The notes: generated by a model from the letters alone, not told the origin. A DNA stretch of 6,838 bases from Candidatus Atribacteria bacterium (GCA_016934875.1 JAFGSC010000333.1:1-6838), one strand, 5' to 3'. Shown: positions 1 through 5,340, numbered from the stretch's first letter. Translations and numbers: made by a program.

Positions 1-366
1 ATAATTAAATATAATTAAATCAATTCTATTAAGAGGAGAGAGTTTAAATATCTATTTTTTGTTTGTTATTAAAAAAGCTTATATTTATCCCCATTAGAAA
101 GTATCAATGAAAAAAATATTGTTTTCTATGGTCTTTGCAGTTTATATTTTAGAAATATTATGCATCTGATGATATTGGGCTCTCTCTATACGAGAATCAT
201 GTAATAAAGGGTTAATTTAAGAGCCAAAACCCCCTCTGTATAGATAATTATAAATATTGATAATACTACCATTTAGAATTCAATCTCAAATCTAAACTAT
301 TAAAAACAAATTCAATAAAAGAATAAATAGATGGATTATATCACTTATTTGTAATATAAATTTTTT
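1..366. other. AT-rich intergenic region upstream of the GTPase gene
   Basis: No convincing gene is seen on either strand. The region opens with a tandem 10-bp direct repeat (ATAATTAAAT, 1-10 and 11-20). It also holds a C-tract motif ACCCCCTC (229-236) that recurs upstream of the CoiA-like gene, a weak CTATAC/GTATAG inverted repeat (186-191 and 238-243), and TATA-like stretches at 43-50, 248-256 and 336-341. Only the last lies at a distance from the GTPase start that suits an archaeal promoter. Confidence 0.6.
336..341 (+). promoter_or_regulatory. Putative TATA box of the GTPase unit
   Basis: TTATAT is centred about 28 nt upstream of the ATG at 367. Archaeal TATA boxes normally sit about 25-27 nt before the transcription start, so the transcript would begin within a few nucleotides of that ATG and be nearly leaderless. 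No SD is visible before 367, which agrees. AT-rich sequence makes chance matches easy; the support comes from the same spacing recurring at other genes in the window. Confidence 0.45.
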
Positions 367-918
367 ATGGTTACGCATATCATGACCGAATTAATGTTTA
401 AAGTTACAATTTTCGGCGATGGAGGTGTTGGTAAGACTACCTTAGTAAATCGCTACCTTACAGGAAACTTCAATGAGAATATGACGATGACTATAGGAGT
501 GAATTTTTACATTAAGGAGGTAATTGTGAATGGACAGAAAGTTAAACTCCAAATATGGGATTTTGCGGGAGAAAGAAGATTTCGCACCCTATTTCAAGGA
601 TACGTTAGGGGTTCGATGGGCGGAATCTTCATGTATGATGTCACCCGCTACACTAGTTTAACAAATGTGCAAGAATGGGTGAATCTATTTCATAAGGGAA
701 CTAAGAAACACATTCCCGCACCTTTATACATGTTGGGAGGGAAAGCAGACTTGGAGGAAAAGCGCTCTGTACCCCGTGAAGACGCTATGAAGACAGCAGA
801 AACCTATGGCTTTACAGGATTTAATGAATGTTCAGCAAAATCAGGGCAAAATGTACAAAAGGCTTTTGAAACTCTCGCAGAATTAATCCTAAAACAAAAA
901 CAGCAATCTCCTTCGTGA
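367..918 (+). CDS. Ras/Rab-like small GTPase
   Basis: This is a 183-residue Ras-superfamily P-loop GTPase, a cytosolic GTP-dependent switch of the kind abundant in Asgard archaea. The G1 P-loop GDGGVGKTT is at residues 17-25, the switch I threonine is probably T42 (TIG), and G3 is WDFAGER at 64-70. G4 is GKAD at 125-128 and G5 is SAK at 156-158. Two positions depart from eukaryotic Ras/Rab. The catalytic glutamine after the G3 glycine is glutamate (E69), and the asparagine of NKxD is glycine (G125). There is no C-terminal cysteine or CaaX box, so no prenylation is expected. Length matches a single GTPase domain. Start codons at 382 and 394 are also possible, but 367 fits a near-leaderless start from the TATA-like box at 336-341. 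A zinc-ribbon gene follows after 10 nt. The family is certain; the pathway and any GAP or GEF partner are unknown. Confidence 0.95.
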   Translation: MVTHIMTELMFKVTIFGDGGVGKTTLVNRYLTGNFNENMTMTIGVNFYIKEVIVNGQKVKLQIWDFAGERRFRTLFQGYVRGSMGGIFMYDVTRYTSLTNVQEWVNLFHKGTKKHIPAPLYMLGGKADLEEKRSVPREDAMKTAETYGFTGFNECSAKSGQNVQKAFETLAELILKQKQQSPS

Positions 919-928
919 GGATTCTCCA

Positions 929-1087
929 TTGACAAAAACATCACGGAGAATGGATAAAATAGCGGGCCGCCCCAAATGGACTTCTACCGAATATCATTGT
1001 GAAGAATGTAAAGGAAAAATGGTGCAATTGAGTGAGAATGAATTCTCTTGTATGATCTGCGGGCTTCGACAACAAAAACTTTATTGA
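929..1087 (+). CDS. Small zinc-ribbon protein (52 aa, TTG start)
   Basis: This short ORF has two CxxC knuckles (C24/C27 and C41/C44) separated by 13 residues, the layout of a four-cysteine zinc ribbon. The N-terminal 20 residues are basic. I prefer the TTG start at 929. A GAGG motif at 917-920 lies 8 nt upstream and overlaps the GTPase stop codon TGA (916-918), so translation is probably coupled to the GTPase. The in-frame ATG at 950 would shorten the protein to 45 residues and has a GGAG only 1 nt away, too close to work. Such ribbons bind nucleic acid or protein; which applies here cannot be told. Being second in a unit with a GTPase, it could be a partner of it (inference). Confidence 0.75.
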   Translation: MTKTSRRMDKIAGRPKWTSTEYHCEECKGKMVQLSENEFSCMICGLRQQKLY

Positions 1088-1113
1088 TTTATTCAGAAGA
1101 AATTATTAAATTC

Positions 1114-1156
1114 AAGACCCCCTCGAATATTTATAGTTAATTTTCTTTAAGGTCTT
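1114..1156. repeat. Inverted repeat AAGACC/GGTCTT spanning the CoiA-unit promoter
   Basis: AAGACC at 1114-1119 and GGTCTT at 1151-1156 form 6-bp arms 31 nt apart. They enclose the candidate TATA box at 1130-1136. The arrangement would suit an operator or a looped binding site, but 6-bp arms at this distance may be chance. Confidence 0.3.
1130..1136 (+). promoter_or_regulatory. Putative TATA box of the CoiA-like unit
   Basis: TTTATAG is centred about 58 nt before the ATG at 1191, predicting a transcript start near 1159 and a leader of about 30 nt. The leader contains AGGA (1182-1185), 5 nt before the ATG, which could act as a weak SD. A C-tract motif ACCCCCTC (1117-1124) lies just upstream of the box. 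Confidence 0.35.
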
Positions 1157-1190
1157 ACCCCAATATCAGTTAACTATTTTTAGGAAGATT

Positions 1191-1832
1191 ATGACAATTC
1201 CCTTATCTTCAAAATCAGAAAGTTTTTACCATAAGGTCATGAAGGAATTAATTTATCAACAGATTAAAACTCAAGGGAATGTAAAAAAGAGCACTAAAGA
1301 AAAACGTATTGAAAATAATCAAGCAGATGTATTCTTTCAGCTTCATAATGGTAATAAAATTGCTGTAGAAGTGCAGCACTCTCCCAAAACTGTTAAAGAT
1401 ATTATCGCAAAGAATAAAGAATATGCCGAAAATGATACCTATGTACTATGGATATTGCATGCTAAAGGATTATGTATAGAAGATCCAAAACCTAAAAGAA
1501 ATAAAAAGAACATAAAAATTAGCGCTGTAGAAAATTTCCTTCATGGAATGTATGGCGGTAGAGTATATTATATAGATTTTTACGAAAACAGAAAAACAAT
1601 TTCGCCCCCCTATGCTTTGCATTTTCATTGTCGAAAAAAGAGGCATAAAAAACCTCGTAAAAAAGGATATAAAACCTATTATATCCGAGATATGTATTTT
1701 TCCCATATTCCCAGTTGGAACCTTGTCTGCAATGAGTTTGGAGAATATAAACTAGCCCGTTTTTTCGATAAAAAATATACCTTAGAAAAGAAGAGAAAAA
1801 CGAAAAAAGCAGGAGGGAACAAACAATGGTAA
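1191..1832 (+). CDS. CoiA-like nuclease (PD-(D/E)XK type)
   Basis: The 213-residue protein resembles the nuclease core of CoiA, a family known from bacterial competence. Visible marks are an N-terminal HKVMKE segment (14-19), EKR (37-39), ADV with D46, and AVEVQ with E60 and Q62. These fit the E...D...ExQ variant of the PD-(D/E)XK active site, in which Q replaces the usual K. YVLWIL (84-89) matches the strand that follows the core in CoiA proteins. Residues 148-160 and 199-211 are very basic and may contact nucleic acid. It is shorter than bacterial CoiA, which carries extra domains. There is no signal peptide or membrane segment. The last 7 nt overlap the next gene, so the two are probably co-translated. 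The fold assignment rests on motifs; DNA or RNA cleavage and a role in DNA uptake, repair or defence are inference. Confidence 0.7.
   Translation: MTIPLSSKSESFYHKVMKELIYQQIKTQGNVKKSTKEKRIENNQADVFFQLHNGNKIAVEVQHSPKTVKDIIAKNKEYAENDTYVLWILHAKGLCIEDPKPKRNKKNIKISAVENFLHGMYGGRVYYIDFYENRKTISPPYALHFHCRKKRHKKPRKKGYKTYYIRDMYFSHIPSWNLVCNEFGEYKLARFFDKKYTLEKKRKTKKAGGNKQW
1811..1816 (+). promoter_or_regulatory. Strong SD (AGGAGG) inside the CoiA-like gene
   Basis: AGGAGG lies 9 nt before the ATG at 1826, within the last codons of the CoiA-like gene. It fixes the start of the downstream gene and supports coupled translation. Confidence 0.8.
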
Positions 1833-2479
1833 CAGATATCCATATATCAACTAAAAAAAAGTTAAAACCAAATTTGGATTCAAAAGAGCCCCAAAATACA
1901 AAAGAAGAAAAAAATGTGCGAGTACAATGTCCTTCTTGTGGACTTCAGAAAGTAATAACGCTTTCAAAGTCATCTCTTAATCTAAATAAACCTATAACTG
2001 TGATTTCAATCCCGCCAGCAACCGTTTGTGCTCATCACTTTCAGATTTTTGTAGATAAAAATCTTTCCATACGCAGTTATCAAAAAGTCGATTTTATCTT
2101 ACCCGATGAGGAAATAGAGCTATCTGATGAAACTAAAAATTCAGAGAAAGAAGAATCTCAACCCGCTTCTCCTCAAGTAAATTTTTTAGAAATATCATTT
2201 CAAGGGAATTCTGTTGAGTATGACCCACCTAAGAAAGAAGACAATCCCTTTTTTAAGACAAATTATGATAAACTCATTCAGCTTCTCTTAGATAAAATTA
2301 CTTGTCTAAATGAACTCTTTAATACTTCTTCAAAAGAACATAATAAAGAAGATATTAAATTTTCTATTCAGATTTTAGAGGATTTACTAAAAGAGCAGGG
2401 GAAATGTCAGTCTAAGGCGCTTTCTTTTAGAGATTATCAATCCTTAGAAGAATTTATTTTAATTACAGCGGGATTTTAA
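1826..2479 (+). CDS. Cys/His-rich putative zinc-binding protein, partner of the CoiA-like nuclease
   Basis: This 217-residue protein has no name I can assign. Residues 1-30 are lysine-rich and probably disordered. Residues 33-90 form a compact module with CPSCG (C35, C38), then VCAHHFQ (C68, H70, H71), then FVDKNLSIRSYQKVDF. This looks like a zinc-ribbon variant with C and H ligands, and I recall close versions in other Asgard hypothetical proteins (memory, not a search). Residues 95-140 are acidic and low in complexity, a likely linker. Residues 145-195 look helical (DKLIQLLLDKITCLNELF, then SIQILEDLLKEQ), possibly an oligomerisation or docking segment. The start is fixed by the AGGAGG 9 nt upstream and the 7-nt overlap with the nuclease gene. 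It may recruit or regulate the nuclease (inference). The gene ends 2 bp from the convergent gene. Confidence 0.8.
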   Translation: MVTDIHISTKKKLKPNLDSKEPQNTKEEKNVRVQCPSCGLQKVITLSKSSLNLNKPITVISIPPATVCAHHFQIFVDKNLSIRSYQKVDFILPDEEIELSDETKNSEKEESQPASPQVNFLEISFQGNSVEYDPPKKEDNPFFKTNYDKLIQLLLDKITCLNELFNTSSKEHNKEDIKFSIQILEDLLKEQGKCQSKALSFRDYQSLEEFILITAGF

Positions 2480-2481
2480 CC

Positions 2482-2745
2482 TTAGATTTTAGTTTCAATG
2501 GCTAAATGTGTATTCTCATCAAAAAAGATACTTGCAGTTGGCTTAAGAGCCACAACTCGCACATCTTCCTTATGAAAAGGCATCTTTACCTTCTCCCATT
2601 TTCCTTTTCGCTGAATAGTACTTTCAACGAGTATAAAGGAATTATCACAATCTTCTAGATAGAGATCATCAATGCGTCCATAAATGACACTCGGTACTCC
2701 TGAAGGGGTATTATAAACCGTAATTGCATATACATTTGATGGCAT
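2482..2745 (-). CDS. Hypothetical small beta-rich protein (87 aa)
   Basis: I do not recognise the family. The sequence alternates hydrophobic and polar residues in short strands (VYAITVYN, SVIYGRIDDLYLED, SFILVEST, VRVVALKP), as in a small beta-barrel. An Sm-like or PRC-barrel-like fold is possible but unproven. There is no signal peptide or membrane helix. I choose the ATG at 2745 rather than the upstream in-frame GTG at 2757. A TATA-like TTTTATAA (2771-2778, minus strand) is centred about 30 nt before the ATG but only about 18 nt before the GTG, which suits a leaderless ATG start. No SD is seen. The gene converges on the Cys/His-protein gene with a 2-bp gap, so the two transcripts must overlap at their 3' ends. 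Confidence 0.75.
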   Translation of the reverse strand: MPSNVYAITVYNTPSGVPSVIYGRIDDLYLEDCDNSFILVESTIQRKGKWEKVKMPFHKEDVRVVALKPTASIFFDENTHLAIETKI

Positions 2746-2770
2746 TATAAAATACACTTTGAAACCTATA

Positions 2771-2778
2771 TTATAAAA
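2771..2778 (-). promoter_or_regulatory. Putative TATA box of the 87-aa gene
   Basis: TTTTATAA on the minus strand is centred about 29-30 nt before the ATG at 2745. It predicts a leaderless or near-leaderless mRNA. Confidence 0.45.
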
Positions 2779-2855
2779 GAACGATAATATGTAGATTATA
2801 CAGAATTAATTTTTACAGAACCCATAATCATCTTAAATAGAAACCAAATTTATGT

Positions 2856-3029
2856 TTATAATGAATATTTCTTCAAGTTCTTTTCTTTCCAGCACTTTAC
2901 ATACTGAGAAAATAATTTATTTTCTATTCCGATAGGATTTTTTTCAACTGGCTCTTCTCGTACAATAGGTTTTTTAGTTTCTTTCTTAAATTCCTTTTGC
3001 CAGTCAAAGTATGATATAGGTACATTCAC
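2856..3029 (-). CDS. Possible small protein (57 aa, GTG start)
   Basis: A short minus-strand ORF begins with GTG at 3029 and stops with TAA at 2856-2858. Its product has a lysine/glutamate-rich first half (FDWQKEFKKETKK) and a likely helix at the C-terminus (ENKLFSQYVKCWKEKN). It has no cysteine pairs or membrane segment and I do not recognise it. An in-frame TAG lies two codons upstream, so it cannot extend. A TATA-like TTTAAATA (3051-3058, minus strand) is centred about 25 nt before the GTG, fitting a leaderless start as seen elsewhere in the window. It precedes the 87-aa gene on the same strand by 110 nt, with a separate promoter. It could instead be a chance ORF or the remnant of a longer gene. 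Confidence 0.45.
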   Translation of the reverse strand: MNVPISYFDWQKEFKKETKKPIVREEPVEKNPIGIENKLFSQYVKCWKEKNLKKYSL

Positions 3030-3050
3030 AATCTATTTTTCATAGAGTCA

Positions 3051-3058
3051 TATTTAAA
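3051..3058 (-). promoter_or_regulatory. Putative TATA box of the 57-aa ORF
   Basis: TTTAAATA on the minus strand is centred about 25 nt before the GTG at 3029. It faces away from the deacetylase promoter in a 168-bp divergent intergenic region. Confidence 0.4.
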
Positions 3059-3085
3059 CTGCAAGGTTTTTAGTTCCCTTGATAG

Positions 3086-3124
3086 ATTTTTTCATGAATA
3101 CGGTTAATTTTTTCAAGATTTTTT
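3086..3124. repeat. Phased T-tracts between divergent genes
   Basis: ATTTTTTCA occurs at 3086-3094 and 3107-3115, followed by ATTTTTT at 3118-3124. The offsets of 21 and 11 bp are close to whole helical turns. They lie between the divergent TATA-like boxes and could be intrinsically bent DNA or binding sites for one protein. In DNA this AT-rich, chance is a serious alternative. Confidence 0.3.
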
Positions 3125-3169
3125 AACGCTATTCACTTAAGCAACACAACATATCTAGAAAATAGATTC

Positions 3170-3175
3170 TTATAA
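3170..3175 (+). promoter_or_regulatory. Putative TATA box of the deacetylase-protease unit
   Basis: TTATAA is centred about 25 nt before the ATG at 3198. There is no SD before that ATG, so the mRNA is predicted to be leaderless. Confidence 0.45.
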
Positions 3176-3197
3176 CAAGTCAATCTAATCATATACA

Positions 3198-3977
3198 ATG
3201 AATAAAGTAGTTATGGCTGTAGGCGCCCATGCGGATGATATTACGATTTGGGCTGGCGGTACTTTGAAAAAGTTGTCAGATGAAGGAAATAAACTCATTT
3301 GTGTAAGGATCACAGATGATTATGCAGATTGTATTGGATTGACTCCCGAGGAAGCAGTTAATATTAATAAACTTGAAGCAGAAAATGCTTATAAAATCTT
3401 AGGAGCTGATGAGATTATTCATCTAAATTATCCAACGGATACTCTTGCTGGTGTTGATTATTTGGAATTAAGAGAGAAACTAATTTATATTATTCGAAAA
3501 TTCAAACCTAATATTGTAATTTCTTTCGATATGAATGGATTGGATGAAGAAAATATGGATCATATTATTACAGCAAGGTCAGTCAATGAAGCTTGTTGGC
3601 AGAGCGCAGTCGAAAACTTTCATAGGGAACACCTCCAAGAAGGGTTAAAAATTCATATGGTAGGACAAAGGTATTTATTCGCACGCAATCCTACAGTCAT
3701 TAATTTTCATGTGGATATTTCAAAACAAATCCGAGAGAAAATCAAGGCTTTATGCGAGCATAAAGAAGTAATGAAAAACTTTTTCCATCAACAGAAATTA
3801 ATCGCTCAAGCAAATGGATTGCATATTGTTCTTCTTGAGGATGAAATCCCTAATGAAACCCGAGTTAAAGTAATGGTACGGGCAATATACGGTCAGCTTG
3901 GGAAAGATTATGGTGTTAAATTTGCAGAAGTATTTCATCGAATCGGAGCAGGATTTTTGGAGGATTTTGAATTATGA
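3198..3977 (+). CDS. LmbE/PIG-L family N-acetylglucosaminyl deacetylase-like protein
   Basis: The 259-residue protein has the zinc-dependent de-N-acetylase fold of the LmbE/PIG-L family, which includes MshB, bacillithiol BshB and eukaryotic PIG-L. The N-terminal strand VVMAVGAHADD (4-14) carries the family AHxDD motif: H11 and D14 as expected zinc ligands and D13 as catalytic base. The second motif is NMDH (119-122), with H122 as the third ligand. The usual first histidine of HPDH is N119, which need not abolish zinc binding. F110-D111 and the loop before NMDH match the family's active-site loop. There is no signal peptide or membrane segment, so it is probably cytosolic. The next gene, a membrane protease, overlaps by 4 nt. 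The substrate (GlcNAc-inositol, GlcNAc-lipid or a thiol precursor) cannot be told from sequence. Confidence 0.92.
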   Translation: MNKVVMAVGAHADDITIWAGGTLKKLSDEGNKLICVRITDDYADCIGLTPEEAVNINKLEAENAYKILGADEIIHLNYPTDTLAGVDYLELREKLIYIIRKFKPNIVISFDMNGLDEENMDHIITARSVNEACWQSAVENFHREHLQEGLKIHMVGQRYLFARNPTVINFHVDISKQIREKIKALCEHKEVMKNFFHQQKLIAQANGLHIVLLEDEIPNETRVKVMVRAIYGQLGKDYGVKFAEVFHRIGAGFLEDFEL

Positions 3978-5059
3978 ATGAACGCCTAAGATTTTTTATA
4001 CCTTATATTGCTTTCGTAGGTACCGCTCTTATTGTATTACTCCTTGATTTCGGCTGGGTAATCCCTTTATCTAAGAAAGATGGAGCTTTATATGATTATT
4101 TTCCTCAAGGAATCTACATAATGCCCATTCTTTGGCTGGTAATTATGTGTTTTCCGATTGCTTATATTATTTTTTATGAAGATAAATTATTTGATCTACC
4201 CGAAGAGCCTCCCGAAAGAAAGCTAAGTACGTTTATAATAGCATTCACAGGGCTTTTTTGCTTAATCATGTTGTTCCGAACGATGATTATTTGGCGGTAT
4301 AATGGACCTTATGAAAAGATGTCAATGATCTTTTTTCTCCTGTTACAGATCTTATTGGTAGAACAAATTTCATTAACCCATTATGGATTAGTTGCAAGAG
4401 CACCATGGGAAGAGTGGAAACGGGATTTAAAGTATATTGGGTATTTAATGTTAATTGCAATTATCCTTCTCTTACCCACGATAATTATTGCAATCATTAT
4501 TTTTTACCCTCAACTCAATATGATTATCCCTCAGATGATCCCACCTAATGGATTTTTACTTATCTCCTTTCCTTTTCAAACCATAGCTGTGGGCATCTCA
4601 GAGGAACTAATGTTTCGAGGCTATATCTATGAGAATATTAAAGAGCATGATCCGAACTATGACAAGAAATCACATATGTATTTTTGGATTCTTTTTAATT
4701 CCTTTATTTTTGGGTGCTTTCATATTCCTTGGTATATAGAACCGGGATGGGTTATACCACCTGAAAATTATTATCCCATGATTTCCCGAATTATTTCAAC
4801 GGGAGCTTTTGGGATTTTTATGTGTCTTATATATGAATATACGGGGTCTTTACGAATTACGATTCTAATTCATGGACTCTGGAACACTCTTGGTGCATTT
4901 TTAGGCTCCATGTTTCTATATATCGATTTTGATATTCTTAATACCATAACCAATGATCAGTTTCAGATATTTGTATTTTCAGCAGCAATTCCTCTCTTGA
5001 TCGCTGTAATCATAGGATTAAAAACACCAAGATATTTAGCAAATAAATTAAAATTGTGA
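3974..5059 (+). CDS. CPBP-family intramembrane metalloprotease (Rce1/Abi-like)
   Basis: The 361-residue protein is a polytopic membrane protein with roughly eight to ten hydrophobic segments. They lie near 8-28, 47-67, 86-106, 117-137, 155-178, 195-212, 235-252, 270-290, 293-315 and 330-349. The CPBP active-site motifs are all present: EELMFR (E210, E211, R215), FGCFH (F246, H250) and HGLWN (H300, N304). The family includes eukaryotic Rce1, which cleaves CaaX proteins after prenylation, and bacterial Abi/CPBP proteases. The first 150 residues are longer than the minimal core. Its ATG lies in an ATGA overlap with the deacetylase stop. GGAGG at 3959-3963 sits 10 nt upstream, so translation is coupled. 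It appears catalytically intact. The substrate is unknown, and the GTPase in this window has no CaaX box to offer. Confidence 0.92.
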   Translation: MNERLRFFIPYIAFVGTALIVLLLDFGWVIPLSKKDGALYDYFPQGIYIMPILWLVIMCFPIAYIIFYEDKLFDLPEEPPERKLSTFIIAFTGLFCLIMLFRTMIIWRYNGPYEKMSMIFFLLLQILLVEQISLTHYGLVARAPWEEWKRDLKYIGYLMLIAIILLLPTIIIAIIIFYPQLNMIIPQMIPPNGFLLISFPFQTIAVGISEELMFRGYIYENIKEHDPNYDKKSHMYFWILFNSFIFGCFHIPWYIEPGWVIPPENYYPMISRIISTGAFGIFMCLIYEYTGSLRITILIHGLWNTLGAFLGSMFLYIDFDILNTITNDQFQIFVFSAAIPLLIAVIIGLKTPRYLANKLKL

Positions 5060-5204
5060 TCAGTGATAAATAAATGGCACAAATCAATAATAATTCTTGC
5101 CAAAAATTTATTACTGCCCACTATTGCCAATACTAAAAATTTGCCAAAAAATGGGCACTTTTTGAAAGTCTTTGTCTTCCTCCGTTTTGACAACTGCCCT
5201 AAAG
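5060..5204. other. Repeat-rich spacer between protease gene and insertion sequence
   Basis: No gene is supported. TTGCCA occurs three times on the plus strand (5097-5102, 5124-5129, 5141-5146). TGCCCA (5115-5120) and TGGGCA (5152-5157) form an inverted pair. A small hairpin CAAAAA/TTTTTG (5145-5150 and 5159-5164, 8-nt loop) could end the upstream transcript. The cluster may be a protein-binding region or the scar of an older insertion. Confidence 0.35.
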
Positions 5205-5228
5205 TCGATAATAAGTAGTGACATTTTT
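5205..5228 (+). repeat. Left terminal inverted repeat of the IS (core)
   Basis: TCGATAATAA followed after 5 nt by GACATTTTT matches the right end read on the minus strand, with two mismatches and one 1-nt gap between the blocks. Confidence 0.7.
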
Positions 5229-5245
5229 ATTTTGAGCGTAAATGT

Positions 5246-5268
5246 AAGGATTCATGACCTAAATCCTT
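5246..5268. repeat. Hairpin in the IS leader
   Basis: AAGGATT (5246-5252) and AATCCTT (5262-5268) are perfect 7-bp arms around a 9-nt loop. It lies upstream of the transposase promoter. It could block read-through from flanking genes or bind transposase. Confidence 0.4.
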
Positions 5269-5293
5269 TATTATCGCCTATTTATCAACTACA

Positions 5294-5300
5294 TTTATAT
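5294..5300 (+). promoter_or_regulatory. Putative TATA box of the transposase gene
   Basis: TTTATAT is centred 26 nt before the ATG at 5323, so transcription should start at or just before that codon. There is no SD, which suggests a leaderless message. Confidence 0.5.
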
Positions 5301-5321
5301 CTTAATCCCAATTAAGTCACG

Positions 5322-5340
5322 CATGCTAAATTATAGCATG
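5322..5340 (+). promoter_or_regulatory. Hairpin covering the transposase start codons
   Basis: CATGCTA (5322-5328) and TAGCATG (5334-5340) pair as a perfect 7-bp stem around AATTA. The stem holds both candidate start codons (ATG at 5323 and 5338). With the predicted transcript start, it would form the extreme 5' end of the mRNA and could limit translation. Confidence 0.5.

Noticed and set aside
107..169. 20-residue ORF beginning MKKILFSMVFAV that looks like a signal peptide
   Set aside because: Too short, no SD and no TATA-like box at a suitable distance; AT-rich DNA yields such hydrophobic peptides by chance.
950..952. ATG as start of the zinc-ribbon protein
   Set aside because: The nearest GGAG is 1 nt away; the TTG at 929 has a GAGG at a normal 8-nt spacing.
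1470..1706. 78-residue minus-strand ORF
   Set aside because: It lies wholly inside the CoiA-like gene on the opposite strand, and its composition is that of an antisense shadow.
2746..2757. GTG at 2757 as the start of the 87-aa protein
   Set aside because: The TATA-like box lies only about 18 nt from it, whereas the ATG at 2745 fits the spacing seen at other genes.
3040..3042. Upstream ATG on the minus strand as an alternative start for the 57-aa ORF
   Set aside because: It is in another frame and ends after five codons; it would need a frameshift, for which there is no other sign.
5097..5157. Possible CRISPR-like array from repeated TTGCCA
   Set aside because: Repeats are only 6 bp with irregular spacing, and no cas gene is nearby.
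4963..5193. 76-residue minus-strand ORF
   Set aside because: Its 3' half is antisense to the protease gene and its 5' half covers the repeat-rich spacer; no domain or promoter is visible.
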